Shown: positions 27,355 to 35,814 of the stretch, piece after piece
Layout: each line of letters starts with the position of its first letter
Numbering within the stretch: the first letter of the stretch is position 1
Assembly: GCA_021202895.1 (NCBI GenBank)
Contig: JAJQCE010000003.1
Location: 62,001-126,000 of the forward strand
Origin: Ruminococcus sp.
GTDB taxonomy: Bacteria > Bacillota > Clostridia > Oscillospirales > Ruminococcaceae
DNA length: 64,000 nt
Direction of reading: 5' to 3'
Position numbers and translations under genes: made by a program
Notes under the pieces: model-generated
The model's database searches: none
Seen by the model: only the letters and a program-made list of their open reading frames with translations
What the model was told of the DNA's origin: nothing

Positions 27355-28314
27355 ATGAAAAGAAAAAGCATCAGCTATGCTAAATGGGGTTACATATTTC
27401 TAATTCCGTTTTTTGTAGTTTATTTCATTTTTCAGCTTATCCCTATTCTTGAAACCTTTTATTATAGCTTTATAGATTACAAAGTTGACACGGGAACCGT
27501 TTCAATTTTTAATCCCGATGGAAATGTTGTTAATAACGGCTTTTGCGGTCTGCAAAACTATATTGATGTTCTGGGCAGCGACGGTGTTTTTACAACCTCG
27601 CTATGGAACACTGTTGTATTGTGGATAATTGGTTTTATTCCACAGATTGTCGTTTCACTTTTGCTTGCTGTATGGTTTACGGACATTCGTCTTAAGCTAA
27701 AGGCGCAGGGCTTCTTTAAAACGGTAATTTATCTGCCGAACGTTATCATGGCGTCTGCTATTTCATTGCTGTTCTATTCACTGTTCACACAGGGCGGTGC
27801 GCTTTACGAGGTGTTTGACAGTCTTTTCGGATTGGAAACCTCACCGCTGAACACGGTAGCGGGTTCAAGGATGATAGTTGGATTTATCAATTTCATAATG
27901 TGGTATGGAAATACTACAATCCTTTTAATGGCGGCTATCATGGGTGTCGACACATCGCTGTATGAGTCGGCACAGATTGACGGAGCTAATCCGACCCAGA
28001 CATTCTGGAGAATTACAATTCCGCTGATTAGACCTATTCTGGCGTATGTTCTCGTAACCTCAATGATAGGCGGCTTGCAGATGTACGACGTACCTACACT
28101 GCTCGGTGATTCAAGCGGCGGACCTAAGGGAGTTCTCATGACGCTTGTAATGCAGATTCAGCTTGGTAGAGATTCCTCTGTCAGCACGGTCGGCGCAATA
28201 AGCGTACTTGTATTTATTATATCTGCAATTTTAGGCTTCCTCGTTCTTAACCTTATGAGCGACAAGCCGCCGAAGAGCAAGAAGAAGAAAAAGAAAATCG
28301 TAAGGGCAAAGTAA
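27355..28314 (+). CDS. CUT1 sugar ABC transporter permease, MalF/UgpA type
   Basis: 319 residues, six membrane helices. The cytosolic EAA loop ESAQIDGANPTQTFWRITIPL contacts the ATPase. A basic C-terminal tail KSKKKKKKIVRAK ends the protein. It is 14 bases before the second permease gene. No ATPase gene is in the operon; CUT1 importers of Firmicutes commonly share an MsmX/MsmK ATPase encoded elsewhere. Confidence 0.92.
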   Translation: MKRKSISYAKWGYIFLIPFFVVYFIFQLIPILETFYYSFIDYKVDTGTVSIFNPDGNVVNNGFCGLQNYIDVLGSDGVFTTSLWNTVVLWIIGFIPQIVVSLLLAVWFTDIRLKLKAQGFFKTVIYLPNVIMASAISLLFYSLFTQGGALYEVFDSLFGLETSPLNTVAGSRMIVGFINFIMWYGNTTILLMAAIMGVDTSLYESAQIDGANPTQTFWRITIPLIRPILAYVLVTSMIGGLQMYDVPTLLGDSSGGPKGVLMTLVMQIQLGRDSSVSTVGAISVLVFIISAILGFLVLNLMSDKPPKSKKKKKKIVRAK

Positions 28315-28328
28315 GGAGGTTGTGATTT

Positions 28329-29213
28329 ATGGCAAGACTTGAAGGCGTAGCTGGAGAGAGGGACGACAAGACCACGTTGCTTATCCGCAGAATCATAGCC
28401 TATGTTGTCCTGATTATACTGGTAATTATTTCGCTTTTCCCGTTCTATCTTTTGATAGTCAACGCTACAAGAGGTAAGGTTCAGACTGGAGTTGAGTTTG
28501 TTCCATCGGGAAATTTAGCGTCTAACTTTAAAGTACTCATGAGCTCTGATACAGAAAATTTGTACGGAAGTATTCTGGGTTCGTTTGGCAACAGCTTCCT
28601 GATTGGCGGTTTGAGTACGATTCTTTCAGTGTATTTTTCTGCACTGACTGCATATGCTACATATGTTTATGATTTCAAACTAAAGAAGGTTGCGCACACA
28701 TTTATACTGTTGGTAATGATGGTTCCGACACAGGCTTCTGCTATCGGTCTTTACAGATTGATGATAAGCATGAATTTGGTTGACACCTTTATTCCGCTGA
28801 TAGTTCCTGCGGTTGCAGCTCCTGCGGTATACTTCTTTATGTACCAATACCTGCAATCCTCGCTTCCGCTTGAAATTGTAGAGGCAGCAAGAATAGACGG
28901 CTGCGGAGAGTTCAGAGGCTTCAACACAATTGTTCTTCCGATTCTTAAGCCAGCGCTTGCGGTACAGGCAATATTCCAATTCGTAGCAAGCTGGAACAAT
29001 CTGTTCATGCCGATGATGATCTTAAACTCAAAGAAGACAATACCTATGGTTTTGCAGTACATGAAAGCTAACATAAACGGTAACCCACAGGTTGCGCATA
29101 CGGGTATGATGAGCCTTTATATTGTACTTGCGATACTCCCTGTAATAGTAGTTTATCTGCTGCTTTCAAAGTATATTATCCGCGGTATTTCACTCGGCGC
29201 AGTTAAGGGCTAA
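28329..29213 (+). CDS. CUT1 sugar ABC transporter permease, MalG/UgpE type
   Basis: 294 residues, six membrane helices and the EAA loop VEAARIDGCGEFRGFNTIVL. AAGGAGGTTGTG (about 28312-28323) provides the ribosome site. It is the last gene of the importer operon and is followed by a strong terminator. Forms the channel with the preceding permease. Confidence 0.92.
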   Translation: MARLEGVAGERDDKTTLLIRRIIAYVVLIILVIISLFPFYLLIVNATRGKVQTGVEFVPSGNLASNFKVLMSSDTENLYGSILGSFGNSFLIGGLSTILSVYFSALTAYATYVYDFKLKKVAHTFILLVMMVPTQASAIGLYRLMISMNLVDTFIPLIVPAVAAPAVYFFMYQYLQSSLPLEIVEAARIDGCGEFRGFNTIVLPILKPALAVQAIFQFVASWNNLFMPMMILNSKKTIPMVLQYMKANINGNPQVAHTGMMSLYIVLAILPVIVVYLLLSKYIIRGISLGAVKG

Positions 29214-29220
29214 AAAATTA

Positions 29221-29250
29221 ACCGACGTTTCTAAGAAGCGTCGGTTTTTT
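29221..29250 (+). terminator. Terminator of the sugar importer operon
   Basis: ACCGACGTTTC (29221-29231) and GAAGCGTCGGT (29235-29245) form an 11-base stem with one G-U pair, followed by TTTTT. It stands between convergent operons. Confidence 0.88.
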
Positions 29251-29267
29251 ATTGCCGAAATTTAGTT

Positions 29268-30026
29268 TTAAGCTTCACTGAGCAGGTCGCTCATGCTGTA
29301 AAGCCCAGCCGTTTTGTCCTTTAGGAAAAGTGCGGCGTTGACAGAGCCTACAGCGAATACGCTTTTAGAGTGCGCCTCGTGTTTGAGAGTTATAACCTCG
29401 TCCTTGCCGGCAAAAATAATTTCATGCTCGCCGACAATTGTGCCGCCTCTGATCGAGTGCATACCGATTTCATCCTTGCTTCTCTTTGCACGAACAGAAT
29501 GACGGTCGTAAACAAGACTGCACTTTTGCTCAAGCGTGTCGTTTATTTCATTCGCAAGCATGATAGCCGTGCCGCTCGGAGCGTCAATTTTCTGATTGTG
29601 GTGCTTTTCAACAATCTCAATGTCAAACTGCCCCTCAAGCACCGAAGCCGCTTTTTTAGCGAGCTCCGCCAAAAGATTGATTCCCAGCGACATGTTAAAT
29701 GTAAAGAACACAGGCACAGCCTCCGCCGCCTTTTTGATTTTCAGAATCTGCTCGTCTGTGTAGCCAGTGGTGGCAATAACCAGCGGCACACCGTTTGTGA
29801 GACAGTAGTCAAGCAGTCCGTTAAGCGTTGACGGGTGGGAAAAATCAATAATAACGTCAGGCTTCATTGTCAGCTGCTCTGGCGAAAGTGCAATTGGAAA
29901 GTCGGCGTAGCTGTCATTGATTTTGTCAATTCCTGCACACACCGTACAGTCGTTGCGTGAGGAGATAATTTCAGCAATTACCCTGCCCATCTTGCCGCTT
30001 GCGCCACATATTGCAATGTTAGTCAT
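29268..30026 (-). CDS. dapB: 4-hydroxy-tetrahydrodipicolinate reductase DapB
   Basis: Second committed step of the lysine/diaminopimelate path, 252 residues: reduces hydroxytetrahydrodipicolinate with NAD(P)H. N-terminal GASGKMGRVIAE binds the nucleotide; DFSHPS and ATTGYTDEQ are family motifs; EKHHNQKIDAPSGTA is the catalytic signature with the active-site His pair. AAAGGAAG at the expected distance before ATG 30026. Last gene of asd-dapA-dapB under the lysine riboswitch. Confidence 0.96.
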   Translation of the reverse strand: MTNIAICGASGKMGRVIAEIISSRNDCTVCAGIDKINDSYADFPIALSPEQLTMKPDVIIDFSHPSTLNGLLDYCLTNGVPLVIATTGYTDEQILKIKKAAEAVPVFFTFNMSLGINLLAELAKKAASVLEGQFDIEIVEKHHNQKIDAPSGTAIMLANEINDTLEQKCSLVYDRHSVRAKRSKDEIGMHSIRGGTIVGEHEIIFAGKDEVITLKHEAHSKSVFAVGSVNAALFLKDKTAGLYSMSDLLSEA

Positions 30027-30063
30027 AGTTTTAACTTCCTTTCAAAAAGGTTCACTTTTTGGT

Positions 30064-30963
30064 TCACTTGGCTATGTTTACAAGTCCAAGCTTTTCAAGC
30101 TCTGATTTAATCTTAGCCTTGTTTGCGTCCGAGGTGTCGCATAACGGCAGTCTGCAATGCCCTGCGTTAAAGCCCATGAGGTTGAGAGCTTCCTTTACAG
30201 GAATCGGGTTTACGTCGCAGAAAAGCACATTGGCAAAGGGAAGTGTTCCCATTGCAATTTTTAAAGCCTCATCGTACTTTTGCTTAAGGCAAAGCGCACA
30301 AATATCGTGCGTCTGCTTTGGACAGCAGTTGGAAAGCACTGAGATAACACCCTTGCCGCCGAGCGACATGATGGGGATAATCTGGTCATCGTTTCCTGAG
30401 TAGATGTCAATTGAATCACCGCAGAGCTGTTTGATTTTCGCAACCTGACTGATATTGCCTGAAGCCTCCTTAACTGCGACAATGTTGTCAACCTTAGAAA
30501 GCTCTTTGAGCGTTTCAGGAGCGATGTTCACGCCCGTCCTTGAGGGAACGTTGTAAAGAATTATCGGCAGGTCAACCGAGTTGGCAATTGCTGTAAAATG
30601 TCTGATAAGCCCTGCCTGCGAAGCCTTGTTGTAGTAGGGCGTAACACTTAGCAGAGCGTCTGCGCCAAGCTTCTGCGCCTCCTGTGAAAGGTGAACGGCA
30701 TAGCTTGTGTGGTTCGAGCCTGTACCTGCTATAACGGGAACTCTCCCTGCAACCCTTTCGACAGCGTACTTAATGCAGGCGATGTGTTCAGCATCGCTCA
30801 TAGCGGAGCTTTCTCCAGTCGTTCCGCAGATGACAATTGCGTCTGTGGAGTTTTCAATGTTAAAGTCGATAAGCCTGCCAAGCTCATCAAAATTGATTTC
30901 GTCATTTTCAGTCATAGGCGTTGCAATGGCAACGGCAGCGCCTGTGAATATGGTCTTTTTCAT
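30064..30963 (-). CDS. dapA: 4-hydroxy-tetrahydrodipicolinate synthase DapA
   Basis: Class I aldolase of 299 residues condensing pyruvate with aspartate semialdehyde. GTTGESSAM holds the pyruvate-binding Thr pair, YNVPSRTG the catalytic Tyr, and IVAVKEASGN the Schiff-base lysine. It is 29 bases after asd and 37 before dapB. Product feeds cell-wall diaminopimelate, lysine, and dipicolinate of spores. Confidence 0.96.
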   Translation of the reverse strand: MKKTIFTGAAVAIATPMTENDEINFDELGRLIDFNIENSTDAIVICGTTGESSAMSDAEHIACIKYAVERVAGRVPVIAGTGSNHTSYAVHLSQEAQKLGADALLSVTPYYNKASQAGLIRHFTAIANSVDLPIILYNVPSRTGVNIAPETLKELSKVDNIVAVKEASGNISQVAKIKQLCGDSIDIYSGNDDQIIPIMSLGGKGVISVLSNCCPKQTHDICALCLKQKYDEALKIAMGTLPFANVLFCDVNPIPVKEALNLMGFNAGHCRLPLCDTSDANKAKIKSELEKLGLVNIAK

Positions 30964-30992
30964 AAAGCCTTGACCTCCTTAAGTTCAAGTTG

Positions 30993-32075
30993 TCAGTCAA
31001 AATAGCCTTTAGCCGCCAGAAGCTCGGCAACAAGCACAGCGCCGCCTGCCGCTCCTCTAAGCGTGTTGTGTGAAAGGCAAACGAATTTATAGTCATACTG
31101 CGTATCCTCACGCAGACGTCCGATAGACACCGCCATGCCGCCGTCAATATTGCGGTCAAGCTTGGTCTGCGGACGATTTTCCTCTTCAAAATAGTGCAGA
31201 AACTGTTTCGGAGCACTTGGCAGCTCAAGCTCCTGCGGAACGCCTCTGAAATCAGCCCAACGCTGTAAAATCTCTTCCTTGGTCGGCTTCTTTTCAAAGG
31301 ATACGAAAACTGCCGCAATGTGACCGTCGGAAACTGGGACTCTCAGGCACTGTGTGGTGATGGACGGCTCGCTTGCGCTGACAATTTTGTCGCCGTCAAT
31401 TTTACCCCAGATTTTGAGCGGTTCAAGCTCGCTCTTTTCCTCCTCGCCGCCGATAAAGGGTATTACATTGTCAAGAATTTCAGGCATAGTTTCAAAGGTT
31501 TTTCCTGCTCCTGAAATTGCCTGATATGTGCAGGCAAGAGTTTTTGTAACCTTAAAATCCTCCATCAGTGGGTTAAGCGCAGGCACATAGCTTTGCAGTG
31601 AGCAGTTAGGCTTAACCGCAATAAAGCCCCGCTTGGTTCCCAGACGCTTTCTCTGCGCAGATATAATTTCAATGTGTTCAGGGTTAATTTCGGGGATAAC
31701 CATCGGAACGTCAGGCGTGTGCCTGTGAGCGGAATTGTTTGAAACGACAGGACACTCAGCCTTTGCGTACTTTTCCTCAAGTGCTCTGATTTCGTCCTTG
31801 TTCATGTTGACGGCGCAGAAAACAAAGTCCACCATTGAAGCGATTTTGTCAACATCCTTTTCAGCGTCAAAAACCGTCATTTCAGCGAGGGCTTGCGGCA
31901 TGGGTTCGCTCATAGCCCATCTTTCGCCGACAGCATCCTTAAGTGTCTTTCCTGCCGAGCGAGCTGATGCCGCTACGCAAACGACATTGAACCATGGGTG
32001 GGAGTTAAGCAGCAGAGAGAATCTCTGTCCGACCATGCCTGTAGCTCCGATGATACCAACATTAAATTTCTTCAT
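30993..32075 (-). CDS. asd: Aspartate-semialdehyde dehydrogenase, archaeal/fungal-type subfamily
   Basis: 360 residues. NADP-dependent reduction of aspartyl phosphate to aspartate semialdehyde. IIGATGMVGQRF is the nucleotide loop; VKPNCSLQSYVPAL has the catalytic Cys; NNSAHRHTPDVPMVIPEIN marks the subfamily found in archaea, fungi and many Clostridia rather than the E. coli type. Start is ATG 32075, where AAAGGAG precedes it on the minus strand; a longer frame from 32144 lacks a ribosome site. First gene behind the lysine riboswitch. The product may also supply the carboxy-polyamine dehydrogenase at 1.6 kb. Confidence 0.94.
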   Translation of the reverse strand: MKKFNVGIIGATGMVGQRFSLLLNSHPWFNVVCVAASARSAGKTLKDAVGERWAMSEPMPQALAEMTVFDAEKDVDKIASMVDFVFCAVNMNKDEIRALEEKYAKAECPVVSNNSAHRHTPDVPMVIPEINPEHIEIISAQRKRLGTKRGFIAVKPNCSLQSYVPALNPLMEDFKVTKTLACTYQAISGAGKTFETMPEILDNVIPFIGGEEEKSELEPLKIWGKIDGDKIVSASEPSITTQCLRVPVSDGHIAAVFVSFEKKPTKEEILQRWADFRGVPQELELPSAPKQFLHYFEEENRPQTKLDRNIDGGMAVSIGRLREDTQYDYKFVCLSHNTLRGAAGGAVLVAELLAAKGYFD

Positions 32076-32163
32076 TTTTAATAAACTCCTTTGAATTGCT
32101 TTGATATTTTCAAGGTCTGGTGCAACAAAAAATGTACAAAGCATAAATATTATTTTAAAGATT

Positions 32164-32187
32164 AAAAAAACCGATTGAAAAATCGGT
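32164..32187 (-). terminator. Riboswitch expression-platform terminator
   Basis: On the minus strand ACCGATT and AATCGGT flank a short loop, then seven T. It lies about 50 bases after the aptamer P1 stem, as expected for lysine-dependent premature termination. Confidence 0.88.
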
Positions 32188-32237
32188 CATCATAAACTAT
32201 AATAGAGTGTAGCGATTCAAAGAAACCTGTCGATGCC

Positions 32238-32534
32238 GATAGCACTCCATCATATAGTAATGATGACAACTGTATATCTGTTAAATATACAGTCAGCCGA
32301 AAAGCCCCGCAGTTTCCGCTTCGGCAGTCTTGCCTTTCGCCGACATTATAACATCGTTCGGGAAACGCCGCTGAATCCAAGGACAATCCGCAAAGCATTA
32401 GCTTTAACACTAGCAAGCTTTAAAAAAACCGCTAAACAAGCCGTTTTGTCTTGCCAGGAAAATCCGTACTTTGCTTGAAATCCGCAACAAGTGAATCCAA
32501 AATGTCAGGTACTATTCTTGACCGCACCTCTATC
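32238..32534 (-). promoter_or_regulatory. Lysine riboswitch (L box) with expanded P2 side
   Basis: On the minus strand the aptamer opens with GATAGAGGTGCGG and closes with GGAGTGCTATC, pairing GATAG with CTATC as P1. Core landmarks are present: AAAGGCAAGACTGCCGAAGC, a C+G-rich P3 segment with CTGCGGGGC, and the P4/P5 region with paired ACTGTATAT and ATATACAGT arms. At 297 bases it is longer than the usual 170-190 because about 170 bases separate the AGTA region from the GAAAGG segment. It precedes asd-dapA-dapB and is followed by its terminator, so high lysine should switch the operon off. Confidence 0.9.
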
Positions 32535-32544
32535 TGTTTTTTTA

Positions 32545-32573
32545 ATAATAACAGATTATTCTCTGTATGTCAA
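32545..32573 (-). promoter_or_regulatory. Promoter of the lysine-riboswitch operon
   Basis: On the minus strand TTGACA (32568-32573), 17 bases, TATTAT (32545-32550). Transcription would start just before the aptamer. Confidence 0.85.
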
Positions 32574-32625
32574 TAGTCTGCGGCTGAAAATTTATTAAAT
32601 TTTTGTAAAATGAGGAGTTTTAAAA

Positions 32626-33678
32626 ATGCTTGATATAAAAAATATGACTAAACAGGACTTTTACTATGATTTGCCAAAGGAGCTTATCGCTCAGCATCCG
32701 ATTGAACCGAGAAATCATTCGAGAATGCTTAAGGTTGATAGGCTAAGCGGGAATTGTGAGCATCTTCATTTCTATAATTTATGCGATTGCCTTAAAGAGG
32801 GTGATTTGCTTGTGCTTAACGATTCGAGGGTGATTCCTGCGAGGATTTATGGAGAGCGCACCGACACGAAAAGCTTCATTGAATTTTTGCTGCTTGAAGC
32901 TAAGGGCGATGGCTCGGAATGGGAAATTCTTTGCCGACCGGGGAAAAGAGCAAAGGTTGGCAAGCGCTTTAGCTTCGGAGAGGGCAGGCTTTTGGCTGAA
33001 ATTACAGAGGTGCTTGAGGATGGAAATCGAATAGCAAGGTTTAGCGTGCCAAGCGGCGAAAGTATTTACAGCGTGCTTGATGAGATAGGTCAGATGCCGT
33101 TGCCGCCTTATATAACTGAAAAGCTTGAGGACAAGGAACGCTATCAGACGGTCTATTCACATGAGGCAGGCTCCGCCGCCGCACCTACAGCAGGACTTCA
33201 CTTCACCAAGGATATGCTTAAGGAAATTGAGAGCAGGGGAGTTGGCATTGCTTATGTAACTCTCCACGTTGGACTTGGAACCTTTCGCCCCGTTAAAGAG
33301 GACAAGGTTTTAGAGCACAAAATGCACAGCGAGCATTATGAAATTGGCAAGCGCACAGCTGAGCTTATCAATCAGACCAAAGCAAACGGCGGCAGGGTAA
33401 TCTGTGTAGGTACGACAAGCTGTCGAACACTAGAAGCGGCGGCACAGCTTCACGGAAAAATCATTCCCTGTGAGGGTAGGACGGACATTTTCATTTATCC
33501 TGGCTTTGAATTTAGGGTGATAGATGCGCTCATTACGAATTTCCACCTGCCTGAAAGCACGTTGATAATGTTGGTTTCGGCGTTTTTAGGCTATGATAAA
33601 ACGATGGCTGCTTATAAGACTGCGGTGGAAAATAAATACAGATTCTTTTCGTTCGGAGATTGTATGTTAATTGAGTAA
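32626..33678 (+). CDS. queA: tRNA preQ1(34) S-adenosylmethionine ribosyltransferase-isomerase QueA
   Basis: 350 residues. Adds the cyclopentene precursor to preQ1 at tRNA position 34, using S-adenosylmethionine as ribosyl donor, in queuosine synthesis. Family motifs: FYYDLPKELIAQHP, NDSRVIPARIYG, SAAAPTAGLHFT, HVGLGTFRPV and TNFHLPESTLIMLVSAF. GAGGAG at 32611-32616 precedes ATG 32626. No tgt or queuosine-precursor gene lies beside it in the window. Confidence 0.96.
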   Translation: MLDIKNMTKQDFYYDLPKELIAQHPIEPRNHSRMLKVDRLSGNCEHLHFYNLCDCLKEGDLLVLNDSRVIPARIYGERTDTKSFIEFLLLEAKGDGSEWEILCRPGKRAKVGKRFSFGEGRLLAEITEVLEDGNRIARFSVPSGESIYSVLDEIGQMPLPPYITEKLEDKERYQTVYSHEAGSAAAPTAGLHFTKDMLKEIESRGVGIAYVTLHVGLGTFRPVKEDKVLEHKMHSEHYEIGKRTAELINQTKANGGRVICVGTTSCRTLEAAAQLHGKIIPCEGRTDIFIYPGFEFRVIDALITNFHLPESTLIMLVSAFLGYDKTMAAYKTAVENKYRFFSFGDCMLIE

Positions 33679-33684
33679 AAAAGC

Positions 33685-33713
33685 TTGAAAAATCGAGGAA
33701 AATGTGGTATAAT
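33685..33713 (+). promoter_or_regulatory. Sigma-A promoter of the DUF3267 remnant
   Basis: TTGAAA (33685-33690), 17-base spacer ending TGTGG, TATAAT (33708-33713); same TGTGGTATAATAG core as the 4.0-kb promoter. Confidence 0.8.
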
Positions 33714-33773
33714 AGAAGCAGGAGAAATAAATCAGGACGATTAAACATAATTTAAAATAATGGTGTGATTAGA

Positions 33774-34067
33774 ATGAAGCTAATTTATAAAGGAAAATAT
33801 AGTGGAGATCCTGAAACCATTCCTCACGGACAACATAAGGAAAACGCAGTTAAGTTTAAAGAATACGATGATTTAGCTAAATTTGGAATAGTAATGAATC
33901 TGGCAGCGATAGTTTTTATGTGCTTTTTGCCTAATATTGTTTTTGGATTTATTCCATTTTCAGCATTTTTAATAAATCCTGATTTGACATTTCTGGGAAC
34001 AATAGTTTTTGTTTCAATTGCTATGGGAATGGGAGATTACTACAATGCGTTTAACGCACTTATGTAA
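33774..34067 (+). pseudogene. Internally deleted DUF3267 (putative zincin membrane peptidase)
   Basis: 97 residues from ATG 33774. The start MKLIYKGKYSGDPETIPHG followed by AVKFKE is typical of DUF3267 proteins, and the end LPNIVFGFIPF...AMGMGDYYNAFNA is their C-terminal part. Family members as I know them are about 180 residues and have a central HExxH-type zinc motif; here residue 50 joins directly to the C-terminal part, so that centre is missing, as are the last 15 or so residues. The frame stays open across the junction. It may still be expressed, as the promoter is good, but peptidase activity is not expected. Alternative: a natural short paralogue. Confidence 0.55.
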
Positions 34068-34226
34068 TCGCCGAAAAGTGCTAGAATTTATATGTATAAA
34101 ACTAGTACATATTGGTATATGCCTTAAAAATTAGAAGGATTTAGAAATAAAATTTTTCTGCGCATTATCTATTAAGATATTTGAAAACAGTTAAATGATT
34201 TGTGCAAAAAAGAAAGGTTGTAAAAT

Positions 34227-35810
34227 ATGAAAGCCGTGTTTATTGGAGCAGCGCATGAGGTTACAGGCAGCTGTACCTATATTGAGGCTTGCTCTAAAAA
34301 ATTTCTTGTGGATTTTGGAATGGAGCAGGGGATAAATATCTATGAAAATGTGAAAATCCCCTGTGCGCCGTCCGAAATAGATTTTGTGCTGCTAACTCAC
34401 GCCCATATAGATCATTCAGGGCTGTTGCCGCTGCTCTGCGCAGGAGGATTTTCAGGTGAAATTCACTGCCAAAAGGCGACGGCAAATCTCTGCTCAATTA
34501 TGCTTCGTGACAGTGCGCACATTCAGGAGTTTGAAGCTGAGTGGAAAAATCGCAAGGGCAAGCGCAAGGGAAAGGAAATCGTTGAGCCTCTTTACACGAT
34601 GGACGACGCAAATATGGCGATTTCAGCTTTGCGTGGACATGAATATGAAAATAAAACTAAAATTTGTGATGGAATAACGGTTCTGTTTAAAGATGCAGGG
34701 CATCTTTTAGGTTCGGCGGGTATTGAAATTACTCTTGAGGAGGACGGCGAAAGGCGGACAATTATCTTTTCGGGGGATATAGGGAATGTTGATATTCCGT
34801 TGATTCGTGACCCGAATTACTTTGAAAATGCTGATTTTCTTGTAATGGAATCAACCTATGGTAACCGTTTTCACAAGAGAGTGAAAAACTATCCTCAGGT
34901 ACTTGCTGAGATTGTCGAAAGTACGCTTTCTAACGGTGGAAACGTTGTTATTCCATCTTTTGCAGTCGGCAGAACTCAGGAGCTGCTATACTATTTCAGA
35001 CAAATTAAGGAGGAAAATTTAGTTAAGAGCGTGCCTGATTTTGAGGTCTACATTGATTCTCCTCTGGCAATTGAAGCGACTGAAATTTTCAATCAAAATG
35101 AGGATTCCTGCTATGATGATGAGGCACTTTCTTTTGTAAAAAAAGGTGTGAACCCTATTTCGTTTAATAATTTAAAAATAGCAGTGACAAGCGATGAGTC
35201 AAAGTCTATAAACTTTGACAGCAAGCCTAAGGTTATCATTTCTGCAAGTGGAATGTGTGAAGCGGGAAGAATTAAACACCATTTAAAGCACAATCTTTGG
35301 AGAGAGGAATGCTGTATACTTTTTGTCGGATATCAGGCGGTTGGAACTTTAGGAAGGCGGTTGGTTGATGGAGCAAAGTCGGTTAAGCTTTTTGGAGAGG
35401 AAATAAATGTCGCAGCGAAAATCCTACAGCTTCCTGGATTGAGCGGACACGCTGATAAAAATGGGCTTGACAAATATATAAAACAAATAAATGTTAATAA
35501 AAGTGTCTTTATAAATCATGGCGAAGCTAGCGTTTCAGAGGAGTATGCTGAGCATTTAAGAAATAATTTTACATTTGACGTAAAATGCCCTTACAGTGGT
35601 GCGGAGCTTAATTTATTAAGTGGAAAATTTAAAAACGCAACGCCTCTCCCTGTCAAGCAAATCGAAAGAGAAAGTACGCCTTATTTACGGCTTAAAGCTG
35701 CAAATGACAGACTTACAAAGTTGATTTCTCAATCTTCTGGTTTGTCAAATAAAGAGCTTGCGTCTATGGCTGATACAATAAATAATTTGTGCAGCAAGTG
35801 GGAGAATTAG
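34227..35810 (+). CDS. Metallo-beta-lactamase-fold beta-CASP RNA nuclease
   Basis: 527 residues. THAHIDHSGLLPLL is the zinc-binding HxHxDH motif; FKDAGHLLGSAGIEI, SGDIGN and MESTYGNRFH are further motifs of the CPSF/Int11-like branch; SFAVGRTQELLYY opens the beta-CASP insert, and SGMCEAGRIKHHL plus LSGHAD complete the site. Bacterial members of this branch are RNA nucleases or mRNA 3'-processing-like enzymes distinct from RNase J. A helical tail of about 60 residues follows. AAAGG lies before ATG 34227. Four bases separate it from the kinase gene, so the two form an operon. Confidence 0.88.
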   Translation: MKAVFIGAAHEVTGSCTYIEACSKKFLVDFGMEQGINIYENVKIPCAPSEIDFVLLTHAHIDHSGLLPLLCAGGFSGEIHCQKATANLCSIMLRDSAHIQEFEAEWKNRKGKRKGKEIVEPLYTMDDANMAISALRGHEYENKTKICDGITVLFKDAGHLLGSAGIEITLEEDGERRTIIFSGDIGNVDIPLIRDPNYFENADFLVMESTYGNRFHKRVKNYPQVLAEIVESTLSNGGNVVIPSFAVGRTQELLYYFRQIKEENLVKSVPDFEVYIDSPLAIEATEIFNQNEDSCYDDEALSFVKKGVNPISFNNLKIAVTSDESKSINFDSKPKVIISASGMCEAGRIKHHLKHNLWREECCILFVGYQAVGTLGRRLVDGAKSVKLFGEEINVAAKILQLPGLSGHADKNGLDKYIKQINVNKSVFINHGEASVSEEYAEHLRNNFTFDVKCPYSGAELNLLSGKFKNATPLPVKQIERESTPYLRLKAANDRLTKLISQSSGLSNKELASMADTINNLCSKWEN

Positions 35811-35814
35811 TCTA

